Below are positions 25,770-34,282 of a stretch of 64,000 nucleotides of DNA, one piece after another. A program made the translations under genes and the position numbers. Source of the stretch: Streptomyces griseoaurantiacus (GTDB taxonomy: Bacteria > Actinomycetota > Actinomycetes > Streptomycetales > Streptomycetaceae); assembly GCA_014656015.1 (NCBI GenBank), contig BNBP01000019.1, positions 1-64,000 of the forward strand. Direction: 5' to 3'. Under the pieces are notes generated by a model, which saw only the letters and a list, made by a program, of their open reading frames with translations, ran no database searches and was not told the origin of the DNA. How positions within the stretch are numbered: the stretch's first letter is position 1; every line of letters starts with the position of its first letter.

Positions 25770-28133
25770 TCACTTCAGGGCCGGCGGCGCCGCCTCGGCC
25801 GAGGTTCCCCACTCGGACGGCTGCGCGCCGACCGTGAACGACAGGGTGCCGGTCCGGCGCAGGTCCGAGGTGGTCAGGTACGTCTTCTGGTAGTCGCGGC
25901 CGTTCACCCGGGCCGACTGCACGTAGCGGTCGCTGTCCGAGGTGCCGGAGGCGGTCACCGTCAGGTGTCCCTTCGGGTAGTAGCGGTGGTCGAGGGTGAG
26001 GTCGACCCGGTCGAAGACCGGCGTGGACAGCCCCCAGGTGTCGTAGCCGGGCTGGACCGGGAAGATGCCGATCGACGAGAGCACGTTCCAGGCGGACATG
26101 GTGCCCAGGTCGTCGTTTCCGGTCATGCCGGTCGGGGTGTCGGTGAACAGGGTCAGCGCGGCGTGCACCACGTCGGTGGTCTTCCACGGCTGCCCGGTGG
26201 AAAGGTAGGTGTACGGGGCGATGAGGTCGGGCTCGTTCTGCGGGTTGTACTTGTCCGCGTTGTAGTACTGGTACGGGCCGTTGACCCACACCTCGCGGGC
26301 GGTCTTCGCCGGGTCCTTCACGAGCTGGTCGTAGGCGAAGAAGGAGTCCAGGCGGTCGTTGGCCGCCTGCCGGCCGCCGATGAGGTCGATCATGCCGGGC
26401 AGGTCCTGCGGGACGAGCCACTGGTACTGCCAGGCCGTGCCCTCGTGGAAGCCCGCGCTCTGCGCCGGGTCGTCCGGTCCCATGAAGGCTCCGGAGGTGT
26501 CACGGGCACGGAAGAAGCCGGTGCCGGCGTCGAAGATCGAGTGGTAGTTCTGCGCGCGCTTCGCGTACCGGGCGGCGTCGGCCCTGTGGCCGAGGTCGCG
26601 GGCCATCTGGGCGAGCATCGCGTCGGACAGGGCGTACTCCAGGGTGGCGGAGGGCCCGTGGTCGTAGTCGGAGTCGCCGGGCTTGGCGTGCGGCCGGTTC
26701 TCGATCAGGGGCGCGAAGCCGTCTCGCAGGTACTCCTTGTTGGCCTCGCGGCCGACGTAGGGCGAGTCGGTGGGCGGCAGGCCGTCGGCGTTCTTCTTCA
26801 GCGCCCGGTAGGCCTTCTCCTCCCAGCCCTTGAGGAGCCCCTGCTGGTAGGCGTTGGTGAGGAAGGGGGTGACGGGGTCACCGGTCATGATGTTGGTCTC
26901 GACCGTGCCGTAGCCCCACTTGGGCAGCCAGCCGCCCTCCTCGTCGATCTTGATGACGGAGATCGCCATGTCCCGGGCCTGGCGCGGCGCGAGCAGGGAG
27001 AGGAGCTGGGACTGGGTGCGGTAGGTGTCCCACAGCGACCAGTTCTGGTAGTACGTGAATCCCTTGGCCCGGTGGGTCTTCTGGTCCCAGCCGGTGTAGC
27101 GGCCGTCGGTGTCGCTGCCGATGTTGGGCGCGAGGAAGGACCGGTACAGGGAGGAGTAGAAGGTGCGGTTCAGCGTCTGGTCGCCGCCGCGGACGCGGAC
27201 GTCGTCGAGCCGGTCCTCCCAGGTGCGCCGGGCCGCCTCACGGACCTTGGCGAAGGAGTGCCCGCCCTCGGCGCGCAGGTTGCCGGCCGCGCCGCGCGCG
27301 TCGACGTAGCTGAGCGCGGTGGTCGCCTCGACCGTGTGGTCCTTGCGGGTGTCGAAGCGCAGGTAGGCGCCGTTGCGGCCGCTGCCGGAGGAGCTGTCGG
27401 AGCCGGCGGTGACGGTGTCTCCGCTCCAGGTGCCGTGCGCGGTGAACGGACGGTCGAAGCGAGTGATCGTGTAGACGGTGTACGGCTTGGTGTCCTGGCA
27501 GAAGCCGCTGCCCGTGATGGCGGTGCGCACGGTGCGGCTGTCGAGGACCTCGACCTTCGTCGACACCGTCTTGTGCAGCGACTGCCCCGCGTTGATCAGG
27601 ACGTTGGCCTTGTCGGTGGCCGGGAAGGTGTAGCGCTGCACACCGGTGCGGGCGGTCGCGCTCAGCTCGGCCTTGATGCCGCTGTCCAGGCCGACGCCGT
27701 AGTAGCCGGGGCTCGCCTGCTCGTTGTCGTGGGAGAACTTCGCGGCGTACTTCGCGTAGTCCGTCTGCGTGACCTCGCCGGTGGTGGGCAGCACCGGCAG
27801 GTCGCCGCCGAGTCCGCAGCCGACGCCGGAGAGGTGGACGAGGGAGAAGCCGCGGATGTGGTCCTCGGCGTAGTCGTAGCCGGTGTTGTGGCCGGTGTCC
27901 GGGGAGAACTGCACCATGCCGAAGGGCACGGCGGCCCCCGGGTAGGTGTTGCCCTCGTTCTGGGTGCCGATGAAGGGGTTGACCAGGTCGGTGAGGGAGC
28001 CGCTCCGGCCGGACGCGGCGGCCGGCTCGGCGGCACCCGTGGCCAGGGCGGCCTGGGCGGGTGGCAGGGCGGAGAACGCCGTGGCGGCCACCGCGCCCGC
28101 GGCGGCCAGGCGCAGGCGCCGGGTCCATCTCAT
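25770..28133 (-). CDS. Secreted GH92 alpha-mannosidase
   Basis: 787 residues from ATG 28133. A signal peptide (RRLRLAAAGAVAATAFSAL) leads into the GH92 N-terminal beta domain: NPFIGTQNEGNTYPGAAVPFG, SPDTGHNTGYDY and HLSGVGCGLGGDLPVLP. The (alpha/alpha)6 domain follows, with WDTYRTQSQLLSLL, GWLPKWGYG, TGDPVTPFLTNAY and GNDDLGTMSAWNVLSSIG. Family members are Ca2+-dependent exo-alpha-mannosidases (mostly alpha-1,2) acting on N-glycan or yeast mannan. It lies downstream of the GH2 gene, separated by strong hairpins, so it may have its own promoter. A T-rich terminator follows. Confidence 0.93.
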   Translation of the reverse strand: MRWTRRLRLAAAGAVAATAFSALPPAQAALATGAAEPAAASGRSGSLTDLVNPFIGTQNEGNTYPGAAVPFGMVQFSPDTGHNTGYDYAEDHIRGFSLVHLSGVGCGLGGDLPVLPTTGEVTQTDYAKYAAKFSHDNEQASPGYYGVGLDSGIKAELSATARTGVQRYTFPATDKANVLINAGQSLHKTVSTKVEVLDSRTVRTAITGSGFCQDTKPYTVYTITRFDRPFTAHGTWSGDTVTAGSDSSSGSGRNGAYLRFDTRKDHTVEATTALSYVDARGAAGNLRAEGGHSFAKVREAARRTWEDRLDDVRVRGGDQTLNRTFYSSLYRSFLAPNIGSDTDGRYTGWDQKTHRAKGFTYYQNWSLWDTYRTQSQLLSLLAPRQARDMAISVIKIDEEGGWLPKWGYGTVETNIMTGDPVTPFLTNAYQQGLLKGWEEKAYRALKKNADGLPPTDSPYVGREANKEYLRDGFAPLIENRPHAKPGDSDYDHGPSATLEYALSDAMLAQMARDLGHRADAARYAKRAQNYHSIFDAGTGFFRARDTSGAFMGPDDPAQSAGFHEGTAWQYQWLVPQDLPGMIDLIGGRQAANDRLDSFFAYDQLVKDPAKTAREVWVNGPYQYYNADKYNPQNEPDLIAPYTYLSTGQPWKTTDVVHAALTLFTDTPTGMTGNDDLGTMSAWNVLSSIGIFPVQPGYDTWGLSTPVFDRVDLTLDHRYYPKGHLTVTASGTSDSDRYVQSARVNGRDYQKTYLTTSDLRRTGTLSFTVGAQPSEWGTSAEAAPPALK

Positions 28134-28165
28134 CTCGGAAGACCTCCGGGAGGGTTGGGGGTGTT

Positions 28166-28217
28166 CCGGACCGCCCGGGCTACGGCCGGCGGGCCGGCCG
28201 TGCCCGGAGCGGTCCGG
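28166..28217. terminator. Long near-perfect hairpin between GH2 and GH92 genes
   Basis: The outer arm 28166-28180 pairs with 28202-28217 with one bulge. The inner arm 28182-28189 pairs with 28194-28201. Together they make a stem of about 23 bp with a four-base loop, 33 bases before the GH92 start on the minus strand. It may attenuate read-through or stabilise the GH92 leader. Confidence 0.6.
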
Positions 28218-28261
28218 GCGTTCGGGTGAGCACCCCGGCTGCCGGCCGGGGTGGTCACCGG

Positions 28262-28286
28262 CCGCCCGCCTGCTCGTGGCGGGCGG
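28262..28286 (-). terminator. Hairpin after the GH2 gene
   Basis: CCGCCCGCC (28262-28270) pairs perfectly with GGCGGGCGG (28278-28286), 38 bases beyond the stop of the leftward GH2 gene. Confidence 0.65.
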
Positions 28287-28324
28287 GCGACCGGGGGTCA
28301 CTCGTGCATGGTGCGGGTGGTGTC

Positions 28325-30976
28325 TCAGTTTCCGTCGCAACCGGCGACCACCGGCTGCGACGCGTCGTGGATGAGCGAGCGCTGGGCCGCCCTGACCCGG
28401 TCGGCGTCGGGCTTGAGCACCCGGCGGTCGTAGGTCAGCAGGCCGTTGAGCTCGCCCTCGACGTCACTGATCTGGGTGTAGACGGCCCCGTTGCCGCCCT
28501 TGCAGGCGAGGGCGTGCACCTCGTCGAGCTTGGTGAGGTAGTCGTCGGTGTACGTCGAGGGGTCGACGTCCACGTAGGACTGCTGCACCGACCAGGCGTG
28601 GCCGGGCACCGCCAGGCCGAGGCCGCCGTACTCGCCGCTGACCAGGGCGCGTCTGCCGTCCGGGTGAGGCGGCAGGGCGGGACTCGGGTAGCCGTGCTCG
28701 TCGATGATGTCGCCGGTGCCGCCGTCGGCCCCGAGGTTGATCCCGGACATGCTGTTGACCAGCCGGGTCGGGTCCCAGGCCTTGGCCTGGTCGGCGATGC
28801 GGGCCATGTCGTACTGGCCCCAGCCCTCGTTGAAGGTCACCCACATGACGACCGAGGGGCTGCTGATGTGCTCGTCGATCATCTGCTTCAGCTCGCGCTC
28901 GTACTCGGCGCGGGCGGCCGTGGAGGGGCTGGTGCCGGCGTTCATCGCGGGCATGTCCTGCCACACCATCAGACCGAGCTTGTCGGCCCAGTAGAACCAG
29001 CGGTCGGGTTCCACCTTGATGTGCTTGCGGACCGAGTTGAAGCCGAGCTGCTTGTGCACCTTCAGGTCGTGGGCGAGTGCCTCGTCCGTGGGTGCGGTGT
29101 GCAGGCCGTCCGGCCAGAAGCCCTGGTCGAGGGTGGCCATCAGGAAGATCGGCTTGCCGTTGAGGAGCGTGCGCGGGGTGCCGTTGACGTTCTTCACCGC
29201 CACCGAGCGCATCCCGAAGTAGCTGCCGACTCTGTCGGAGCCGACGCGCACCTTGAGCTGGTACAGGTACGGGTCGTCCGGGGACCACAGGCGCGGGTCA
29301 CGCAGGTGCAGGGTCAGCGGCCGGCCGGTGCGCCCGGTGACGGTGCCGACCGCGCGCTTGCCGGCGTAGGCCGTCGCGGTGACCTTCAGGCCCTCGCGGA
29401 CGCCCTGCGGCTCGATGGTGAGCGTGCTCTTGTCGACGTCGGGGGTGAGCTTGAGGTTGTCGACGTGGTCGGCGGCGACCGGCTCCATCCACACCGTCTG
29501 CCAGATGCCGGACGAGGGGGTGTACCAGATGCCGCTCGGGTCGAGGCGCTGCTTGCCCATCGGCTGGTTCGGGCCGCTCGCGGAGTCGGTCGGGTCGTAG
29601 ACGCCGACGATGAGCTCCTGGGTGCGGCCCGGCTTCAGCGCCTTGGTGACGTCGGCGCTGAACTTGTCGTAGCCGCCCTGGTGTTCGGCGACCTTGGTGC
29701 CGTTGACGTACACCTCGGCGCGCCAGTCGACGGCGCCGAAGTTGAGCTGGAGCCGCTGCTTCGAGCCGACGTGCCAGTTCTTGGGCACGGTGAAGGTGCG
29801 GCGGTACCACATGCGCTCCTCGTGCCGCTCGAGGCCGGAGAGCTGGGACTCGACCGGGTACGGGACCAGGATGTGCTCGCCCAGCGTCCTGCCCACCGGC
29901 GGCCGCTCCCCCTCGGTGGCGGCGGCGAACTGCCAGCGCCCGTTGAGGTTCTGCCACGCGGTGCGGGTGAGCTGCGGGCGCGGGTACTCCGGCAGCGCGT
30001 TGTGCGGGCCGACCTGCTTGGCCCACTTGGTGGTGAGCTCGTAGGTCGACTTGTTGCCGCCGCTGGTCCAGAAGGCGCCGACGGTGTGGGTGTCCTTGCC
30101 GTCGGTGGTGGTGAGTCCGCCCATGCCGTCGTAGCGGACGTCGGCGGTGCCCTTGGCGGTGCCGGTCTTGTTGCCCACGACCGGCTGGTCCAGGGCGATC
30201 AGCAGCGAGGAGGGGGCCTTGCGGTCGAGCTTCGCCTTGCCGAGCGGCCAGGTGGCGCCGCCCACGACCGCGCTGAGGTGGTCGGTGAGATTGGCGGGGA
30301 CGCCGGCCAGCGGGCTCGGGAAGTCGAGCTGGAGGGTGCGGCCGTCGGGGCGGACGGTGGTCGCGACGGGGCCGTCGTAGTCGTAGCCCTCGGGGAGGCG
30401 GAAGGCGGACTGCGGGATCGCGGTCTTGCTGCCGCCGGGCGGGGTCCAGCGCACGTGGAGGTTGGAGCCTCCGTAGTGCTCGAAGTACTCGACCTTGATG
30501 TCGACGGCGTGACCGGCGGTCAGATCGACGGGCTCGCCGGTCTGCTCCTTGTCCCAGTCGTCGACCCAGTGGTCGATGACGAGATGGCCGTCCACCCAGA
30601 GGCGGAAGCCGTTGTCGCCGATGATCGAGAAGGTGGTGGCGCCGGTCTTCTCGGGGACGAGACGGCCGGTCCAGCGAGCGCTGACATCGTTGTCCTGACC
30701 CGTCGTGGCACGCAGCCGGGGTTCGAGGTCGGCGAAGTCGAGAGTGGGGTCGAAGGTGGTCGCCTTGAGGGTGGCGAAGTCGAAGGCGCCCTCGGCGGAC
30801 TGGGTGTAGTACTCGCCCTTGAGGCCGTGGGCCTCGGCTGGGCTGTCGGCGGTCGCCCGGGTGCCGTCGTCGGCGGGAACGGCGGCGGCCGGGCCGGTCG
30901 CGGCCGCGAGGCCCGCGGCGGCCATGGCCGCGGCGAGGAGCAGGGCGAGACGGTCTCTGAGGCGTCTGGTGCGCAC
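28325..30976 (-). CDS. Secreted GH2 family glycosidase with N-terminal PA14 domain
   Basis: 883 residues from GTG 30976 with GGAGG upstream. A signal peptide (VRTRRLRDRLALLLAAAMAA) is followed by a PA14 domain (about residues 50-190: LKGEYYTQ, GDNGFRLWVDG, HVRWTPPGG). Then come the GH2 jelly-roll, immunoglobulin-like and TIM-barrel domains. The acid/base lies in WVTFNEGWGQYD and the nucleophile probably in VSGEYGG. FNSVRKHIKVEPDRWFYWAD is typical of GH2. PA14 probably binds carbohydrate. The enzyme is exported and likely acts on beta-galactosides, beta-glucuronides or beta-mannosides; the exact linkage cannot be read. A LacI-type palindrome lies upstream. Confidence 0.9.
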   Translation of the reverse strand: MRTRRLRDRLALLLAAAMAAAGLAAATGPAAAVPADDGTRATADSPAEAHGLKGEYYTQSAEGAFDFATLKATTFDPTLDFADLEPRLRATTGQDNDVSARWTGRLVPEKTGATTFSIIGDNGFRLWVDGHLVIDHWVDDWDKEQTGEPVDLTAGHAVDIKVEYFEHYGGSNLHVRWTPPGGSKTAIPQSAFRLPEGYDYDGPVATTVRPDGRTLQLDFPSPLAGVPANLTDHLSAVVGGATWPLGKAKLDRKAPSSLLIALDQPVVGNKTGTAKGTADVRYDGMGGLTTTDGKDTHTVGAFWTSGGNKSTYELTTKWAKQVGPHNALPEYPRPQLTRTAWQNLNGRWQFAAATEGERPPVGRTLGEHILVPYPVESQLSGLERHEERMWYRRTFTVPKNWHVGSKQRLQLNFGAVDWRAEVYVNGTKVAEHQGGYDKFSADVTKALKPGRTQELIVGVYDPTDSASGPNQPMGKQRLDPSGIWYTPSSGIWQTVWMEPVAADHVDNLKLTPDVDKSTLTIEPQGVREGLKVTATAYAGKRAVGTVTGRTGRPLTLHLRDPRLWSPDDPYLYQLKVRVGSDRVGSYFGMRSVAVKNVNGTPRTLLNGKPIFLMATLDQGFWPDGLHTAPTDEALAHDLKVHKQLGFNSVRKHIKVEPDRWFYWADKLGLMVWQDMPAMNAGTSPSTAARAEYERELKQMIDEHISSPSVVMWVTFNEGWGQYDMARIADQAKAWDPTRLVNSMSGINLGADGGTGDIIDEHGYPSPALPPHPDGRRALVSGEYGGLGLAVPGHAWSVQQSYVDVDPSTYTDDYLTKLDEVHALACKGGNGAVYTQISDVEGELNGLLTYDRRVLKPDADRVRAAQRSLIHDASQPVVAGCDGN

Positions 30977-31080
30977 GGATCCTCCGTGGGTGAGGACGGG
31001 TGGCGGATCAGGCTCGAGGGTGGATCGCTGGTGAGGGGTGGGGGGTTGGTGGGGTGTCGGCAGGGGTGGGTGGCGAGCGA

Positions 31081-31094
31081 TTACAACGTTGTCA
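31081..31094 (-). promoter_or_regulatory. LacI-type operator upstream of the GH2 gene
   Basis: ACAACGTTGT at 31083-31092 is a perfect palindrome inside TTACAACGTTGTCA. It lies about 107 bases upstream of the GH2 start. A further half site ATGACAAC lies at 31111-31118. The form and CG centre match operators of LacI-family carbohydrate repressors; no such regulator is in the window. Confidence 0.6.
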
Positions 31095-31343
31095 GAGGTC
31101 GAGCAGAGGCATGACAACACGATTGCCGGGCTGTGTCCAGGGTGTTGACGCGCCTCGTTCCCGCCATGTGTGCGGGGTGCGCGCCGCGTTCGCCCTGCGG
31201 GCGCCGGTGCCGGGGCGTACGGGGCGGGCCGGACCGGCCTCGGGGCGCGCGGGCGCACGACGTGGCACCGCCGCCGGGCGTCCTGCCCGGCGGCGGTGGG
31301 CACGGAAATGCGCCGCGGTCGCTCAGTGGGCGGGCGCCCCGGA

Positions 31344-31500
31344 GGGACCCGCTGTCACCGAAGGACCCGCGTCACCGAGAGACCCGCTGCCCTTGCGGGA
31401 CCCGCGTCACCGCGGGATCGCTGTCGCCGCGGGACCGCTGTCGCCGCGGGCCCCGCCGTCATGGGGAGCCCCACTGTCACTGCGGGACTTGCTGCCCCTT
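31344..31500. repeat. Degenerate tandem repeat, about nine units of 17-19 bases
   Basis: Units resembling GGGACCCGCTGTCACCG recur from 31344 to about 31500, overlapping the last codons of glgC. Most of the preceding gap (30977-31343) contains only the GH2 operator and no gene. Later units are more degraded. The role is unknown. Confidence 0.6.
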
Positions 31501-32700
31501 GCCCAGGGCGATGACGCCGGCCTTGGAGACCGTGTACAACTCGGCGTCCCGGCCGGGGTTGACGCCGATCGTGGCGCCGGGCGGCACCTCCACGTTCTTG
31601 TCCAGAATCGCGCCCCGCACGATCGCGCCCCGCCCGATGTGCACGTTGTCGTGCAGCACCGAGCCCTGCACCACCGCACCCGGGTCGACCCGCACGTCCG
31701 GCGAGAGCACCGAGCGCGTCACCTGCCCCCGGATGAGGCACCCGGCGCTGATGATCGACTCGCTCGCGATGCCCCCGGCGTTGAAACGGGCCGGGGAGAG
31801 CTGGGTGGAGTGGGTGTAGATGGGCCAGCTGCGGTTGTAGAGGTTGAAGGCGGGACGTTCGGCGATGAGGTCCATGTGCGCCTCGTAGTACGCGTCGAGC
31901 GTGCCGACGTCGCGCCAGTAGCCCTGGTCGCGGCTGGTCTCGCCGGGGACGTGGTTGGTGCTGAAGTCGTAGAGCTGGGCCTCTCCGCGCTCGGTCAGCA
32001 TGGGCAGCAGGGAGCCGCCCATGTCGTGGACCGACTTCTCGTCCTCGGCGTCGCGCTGGAGCGCCTCGATGAGGGTCTTGGTGGTGAAGATGTAGTTGCC
32101 CATCGAGGCGAAGACGCGGTCGGGATCGTCCGCGAGGCCGGGCGGGTCGGCGGGCTTCTCCAGGAAGCGGTCGACGGTGCGGCCGTCGGAACCGGGGGTG
32201 ATCACCCCGAACGAGGGCGACTCGGCGCGCGGCACCCGGATGCCGGCGACGGTGACACCCGCGCCGGAATCGATGTGCTGGGCCAGCATCTGGCGCGGGT
32301 CCATGCGGTACACGTGGTCGGCACCGAAGACCGCGACGTACTCGGGCTGCTCGTCGTAGATCAGGTTCAGCGACTGCAGGATCGCGTCGGCGCTGCCGAG
32401 GTACCAGCGGGGGCCGAGCCGCTGCTGGGCGGGGACGGGGGTGACGTAGTTGCCCAGCAGGCTGGACATCCGCCAGGTGGTGGTGATGTGCCGGTCGAGC
32501 GAGTGCGACTTGTACTGGGTGAGCACGCAGATCCGCAGGATGTCCGCGTTCACCAGATTGGACAGCACGAAGTCGACGAGCCGGTACGTCCCGCCGAAGG
32601 TCACGGCGGGTTTCGCGCGGTCGGCGGTCAGCGGCATCAGCCGCTTGCCCTCGCCGCCCGCCAGAACGATTCCCAGCACCGAAGGTCCACCGCGCCGCAT
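31477..32700 (-). CDS. glgC: Glucose-1-phosphate adenylyltransferase
   Basis: 407 residues from ATG 32700; ATG 32712 is a near alternative with GAGGGG upstream. The nucleotidyltransferase motif [14 protein letters not shown] and the conserved [46 protein letters not shown] and [18 protein letters not shown] are present. A left-handed beta-helix follows at the C-terminus. It makes ADP-glucose from glucose-1-phosphate and ATP for glycogen or maltose-1-phosphate synthesis. It is 81 bases downstream of the glgA/glgM-type gene on the same strand, forming an obvious operon. The 3' end runs into a degenerate tandem repeat. Confidence 0.95.
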   Translation of the reverse strand: MRRGGPSVLGIVLAGGEGKRLMPLTADRAKPAVTFGGTYRLVDFVLSNLVNADILRICVLTQYKSHSLDRHITTTWRMSSLLGNYVTPVPAQQRLGPRWYLGSADAILQSLNLIYDEQPEYVAVFGADHVYRMDPRQMLAQHIDSGAGVTVAGIRVPRAESPSFGVITPGSDGRTVDRFLEKPADPPGLADDPDRVFASMGNYIFTTKTLIEALQRDAEDEKSVHDMGGSLLPMLTERGEAQLYDFSTNHVPGETSRDQGYWRDVGTLDAYYEAHMDLIAERPAFNLYNRSWPIYTHSTQLSPARFNAGGIASESIISAGCLIRGQVTRSVLSPDVRVDPGAVVQGSVLHDNVHIGRGAIVRGAILDKNVEVPPGATIGVNPGRDAELYTVSKAGVIALGKGQQVPQ

Positions 32701-32781
32701 CCAGCCGCCCATCCCGCCGCCCCTCTTCGCCCGGTGGTGCCGCACCGTCCGCGCGGACGGCACCCTGTCTGTCTGTATTCC

Positions 32782-33981
32782 CTACCCCCGACGGGCGCCG
32801 TTCGCCGCTTCCCCGAGGACTTCCTCGTAAAGACGGACCGTTCGGCGGGCGACCGCGTCCCAGCCGAACTCGCCGAGCGTGCGCGCACGGCCCGCCTCGC
32901 CCATCCGCCGGGCGGTCGCCGGGTCGCCGAGGACGGTGTCCAGGGCCTGGGCGAGACGCGTCTCGAAGCCGGTCTGGTCCGGGCCGGGATCGAGGTCGAC
33001 GAGGAGACCGGTGCGGCCGTCGTCCACGACCTCGGGAATGCCGCCGACCCGCGAGGCGACGACGGCGGTGCCGCACGCCATCGCCTCCAGGTTGACGATG
33101 CCGAGCGGCTCGTAGACCGAGGGACAGACGAAGACTGCGGCATGGGTGAGGAGCTGGATGACGTCCGCGCGGGGCAGCATCCGGGAGATCCAGTGGACGT
33201 CCGCGCGGGTCCGGCTCAGTTCGGCGTACAGCTCGCGGAACTGGCGGTCGATCTCCGGGGTGTCCGGGGCTCCGGCGCACAGCACGACCTGCGCGGCCGG
33301 ATCGATGCGGCGCACGGCGCGCAGGAGGTGCGGGACGCCCTTCTGGCGGGTGATGCGGCCGACGAAGACGACGTAGGGACGGCCCCGGTCCAGGCCGATC
33401 CGGTCCAGGACGTCGGTGCCGGGGTCGGGGCGGTAGAGCGTGGTGTCGATGCCGTTGTGGATGACGTGCACGCGGGCCGGGTCGAGCGCCGGGTAGCAGG
33501 TGAGGATGTCCTCGCGCATGGCTCCGGACACGGCGACGACGGCGTCGGCGGCCTCGATCGCGGTGCGCTCGGCCCAGCTCGAGAGGGCGTAACCGCCGCC
33601 GAGCTGCTCGGCCTTCCAGGGGCGCAACGGCTCCAGCGAGTGGGCGGTCATGACGTGCGGGACGCCGTGCAGCAGCTTGGCGAGGTGCCCGCCGAGGTTG
33701 GCGTACCAGGTGTGGGAGTGGACCAGCTCGCGGTCCCGCAGCCCGGCGGCCATCGCGAGGTCGACGGAGAACGTGCGCAGGGCGTCGTTGGCGTCGTCGA
33801 GCGCGGGCCAGGGGCGGTGCCGGGTGACCGCGGGGCTGGCGTGCGGGGCGGCCCCCTCGCCCCAGCAGTGGACGGCGAGATCGACGAGCGGCGCGAGCTC
33901 CCGGGCGAGAAACTCGACATGGACGCCGGCACCGCCGTAGATGTCGGGCGGATACTCCCGGCTCAACAGTCCCACCCGCAC
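32782..33981 (-). CDS. glgA: GT4 glycogen synthase / alpha-maltose-1-phosphate synthase (GlgA/GlgM type)
   Basis: 399 residues from GTG 33981 with GGGAGG upstream. A GT-B fold with VGLLSREYPPDIYGGAGVHV at the N-terminus and the donor-binding region VFVGRITRQKGVPHLL, FVCPSVYEPLGIVNLEAMAC and VGGIPEVVDDGRTG. This is the actinobacterial GT4 type, not the GT5 enterobacterial GlgA. Family knowledge shows that the mycobacterial counterpart, GlgM, uses ADP-glucose and glucose-1-phosphate to make maltose-1-phosphate for the GlgE pathway. The divergent region upstream separates it from the DMT-type gene. Confidence 0.9.
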   Translation of the reverse strand: MRVGLLSREYPPDIYGGAGVHVEFLARELAPLVDLAVHCWGEGAAPHASPAVTRHRPWPALDDANDALRTFSVDLAMAAGLRDRELVHSHTWYANLGGHLAKLLHGVPHVMTAHSLEPLRPWKAEQLGGGYALSSWAERTAIEAADAVVAVSGAMREDILTCYPALDPARVHVIHNGIDTTLYRPDPGTDVLDRIGLDRGRPYVVFVGRITRQKGVPHLLRAVRRIDPAAQVVLCAGAPDTPEIDRQFRELYAELSRTRADVHWISRMLPRADVIQLLTHAAVFVCPSVYEPLGIVNLEAMACGTAVVASRVGGIPEVVDDGRTGLLVDLDPGPDQTGFETRLAQALDTVLGDPATARRMGEAGRARTLGEFGWDAVARRTVRLYEEVLGEAANGARRG

Positions 33982-34282
33982 GAAGAACCTCCCGCGTTGC
34001 CTGCGTCCATGGTCACCCAAGTGTGCGGGGAGTGGAAGAGGGTGTGGTGTCCGTGTCGAGGGTGTCCGGGGACCGGGGGCCACGGGCCCGGAAAATGGGG
34101 CGCGTCCTCCCCCCTCCGTCGCCCACCCTGGGGAGGACCCCGAGGCCCCCGTACTCCATCGGCAGTAGGACTCAATGAATGCTCAGGTACGACGACTTGC
34201 GCCGTTCCGACGGGCAAGGTGGTGACATGGAAAGAGTCAGCGCACCGCAGCGGCCCACCGGCCTTCCGCGAAGGAGCCCCTC
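33982..34282. other. Divergent intergenic region
   Basis: No gene seen. It should hold promoters for the leftward glgA-glgC pair and for the rightward membrane protein. The membrane-protein start has AAGGAG six bases upstream. No clear operator is recognised. Confidence 0.4.

Noticed and set aside
25965..28229. 754-codon plus-strand frame over the GH92 gene
   Set aside because: Val/Gly/Arg-rich antisense shadow of a gene with unmistakable GH92 motifs.
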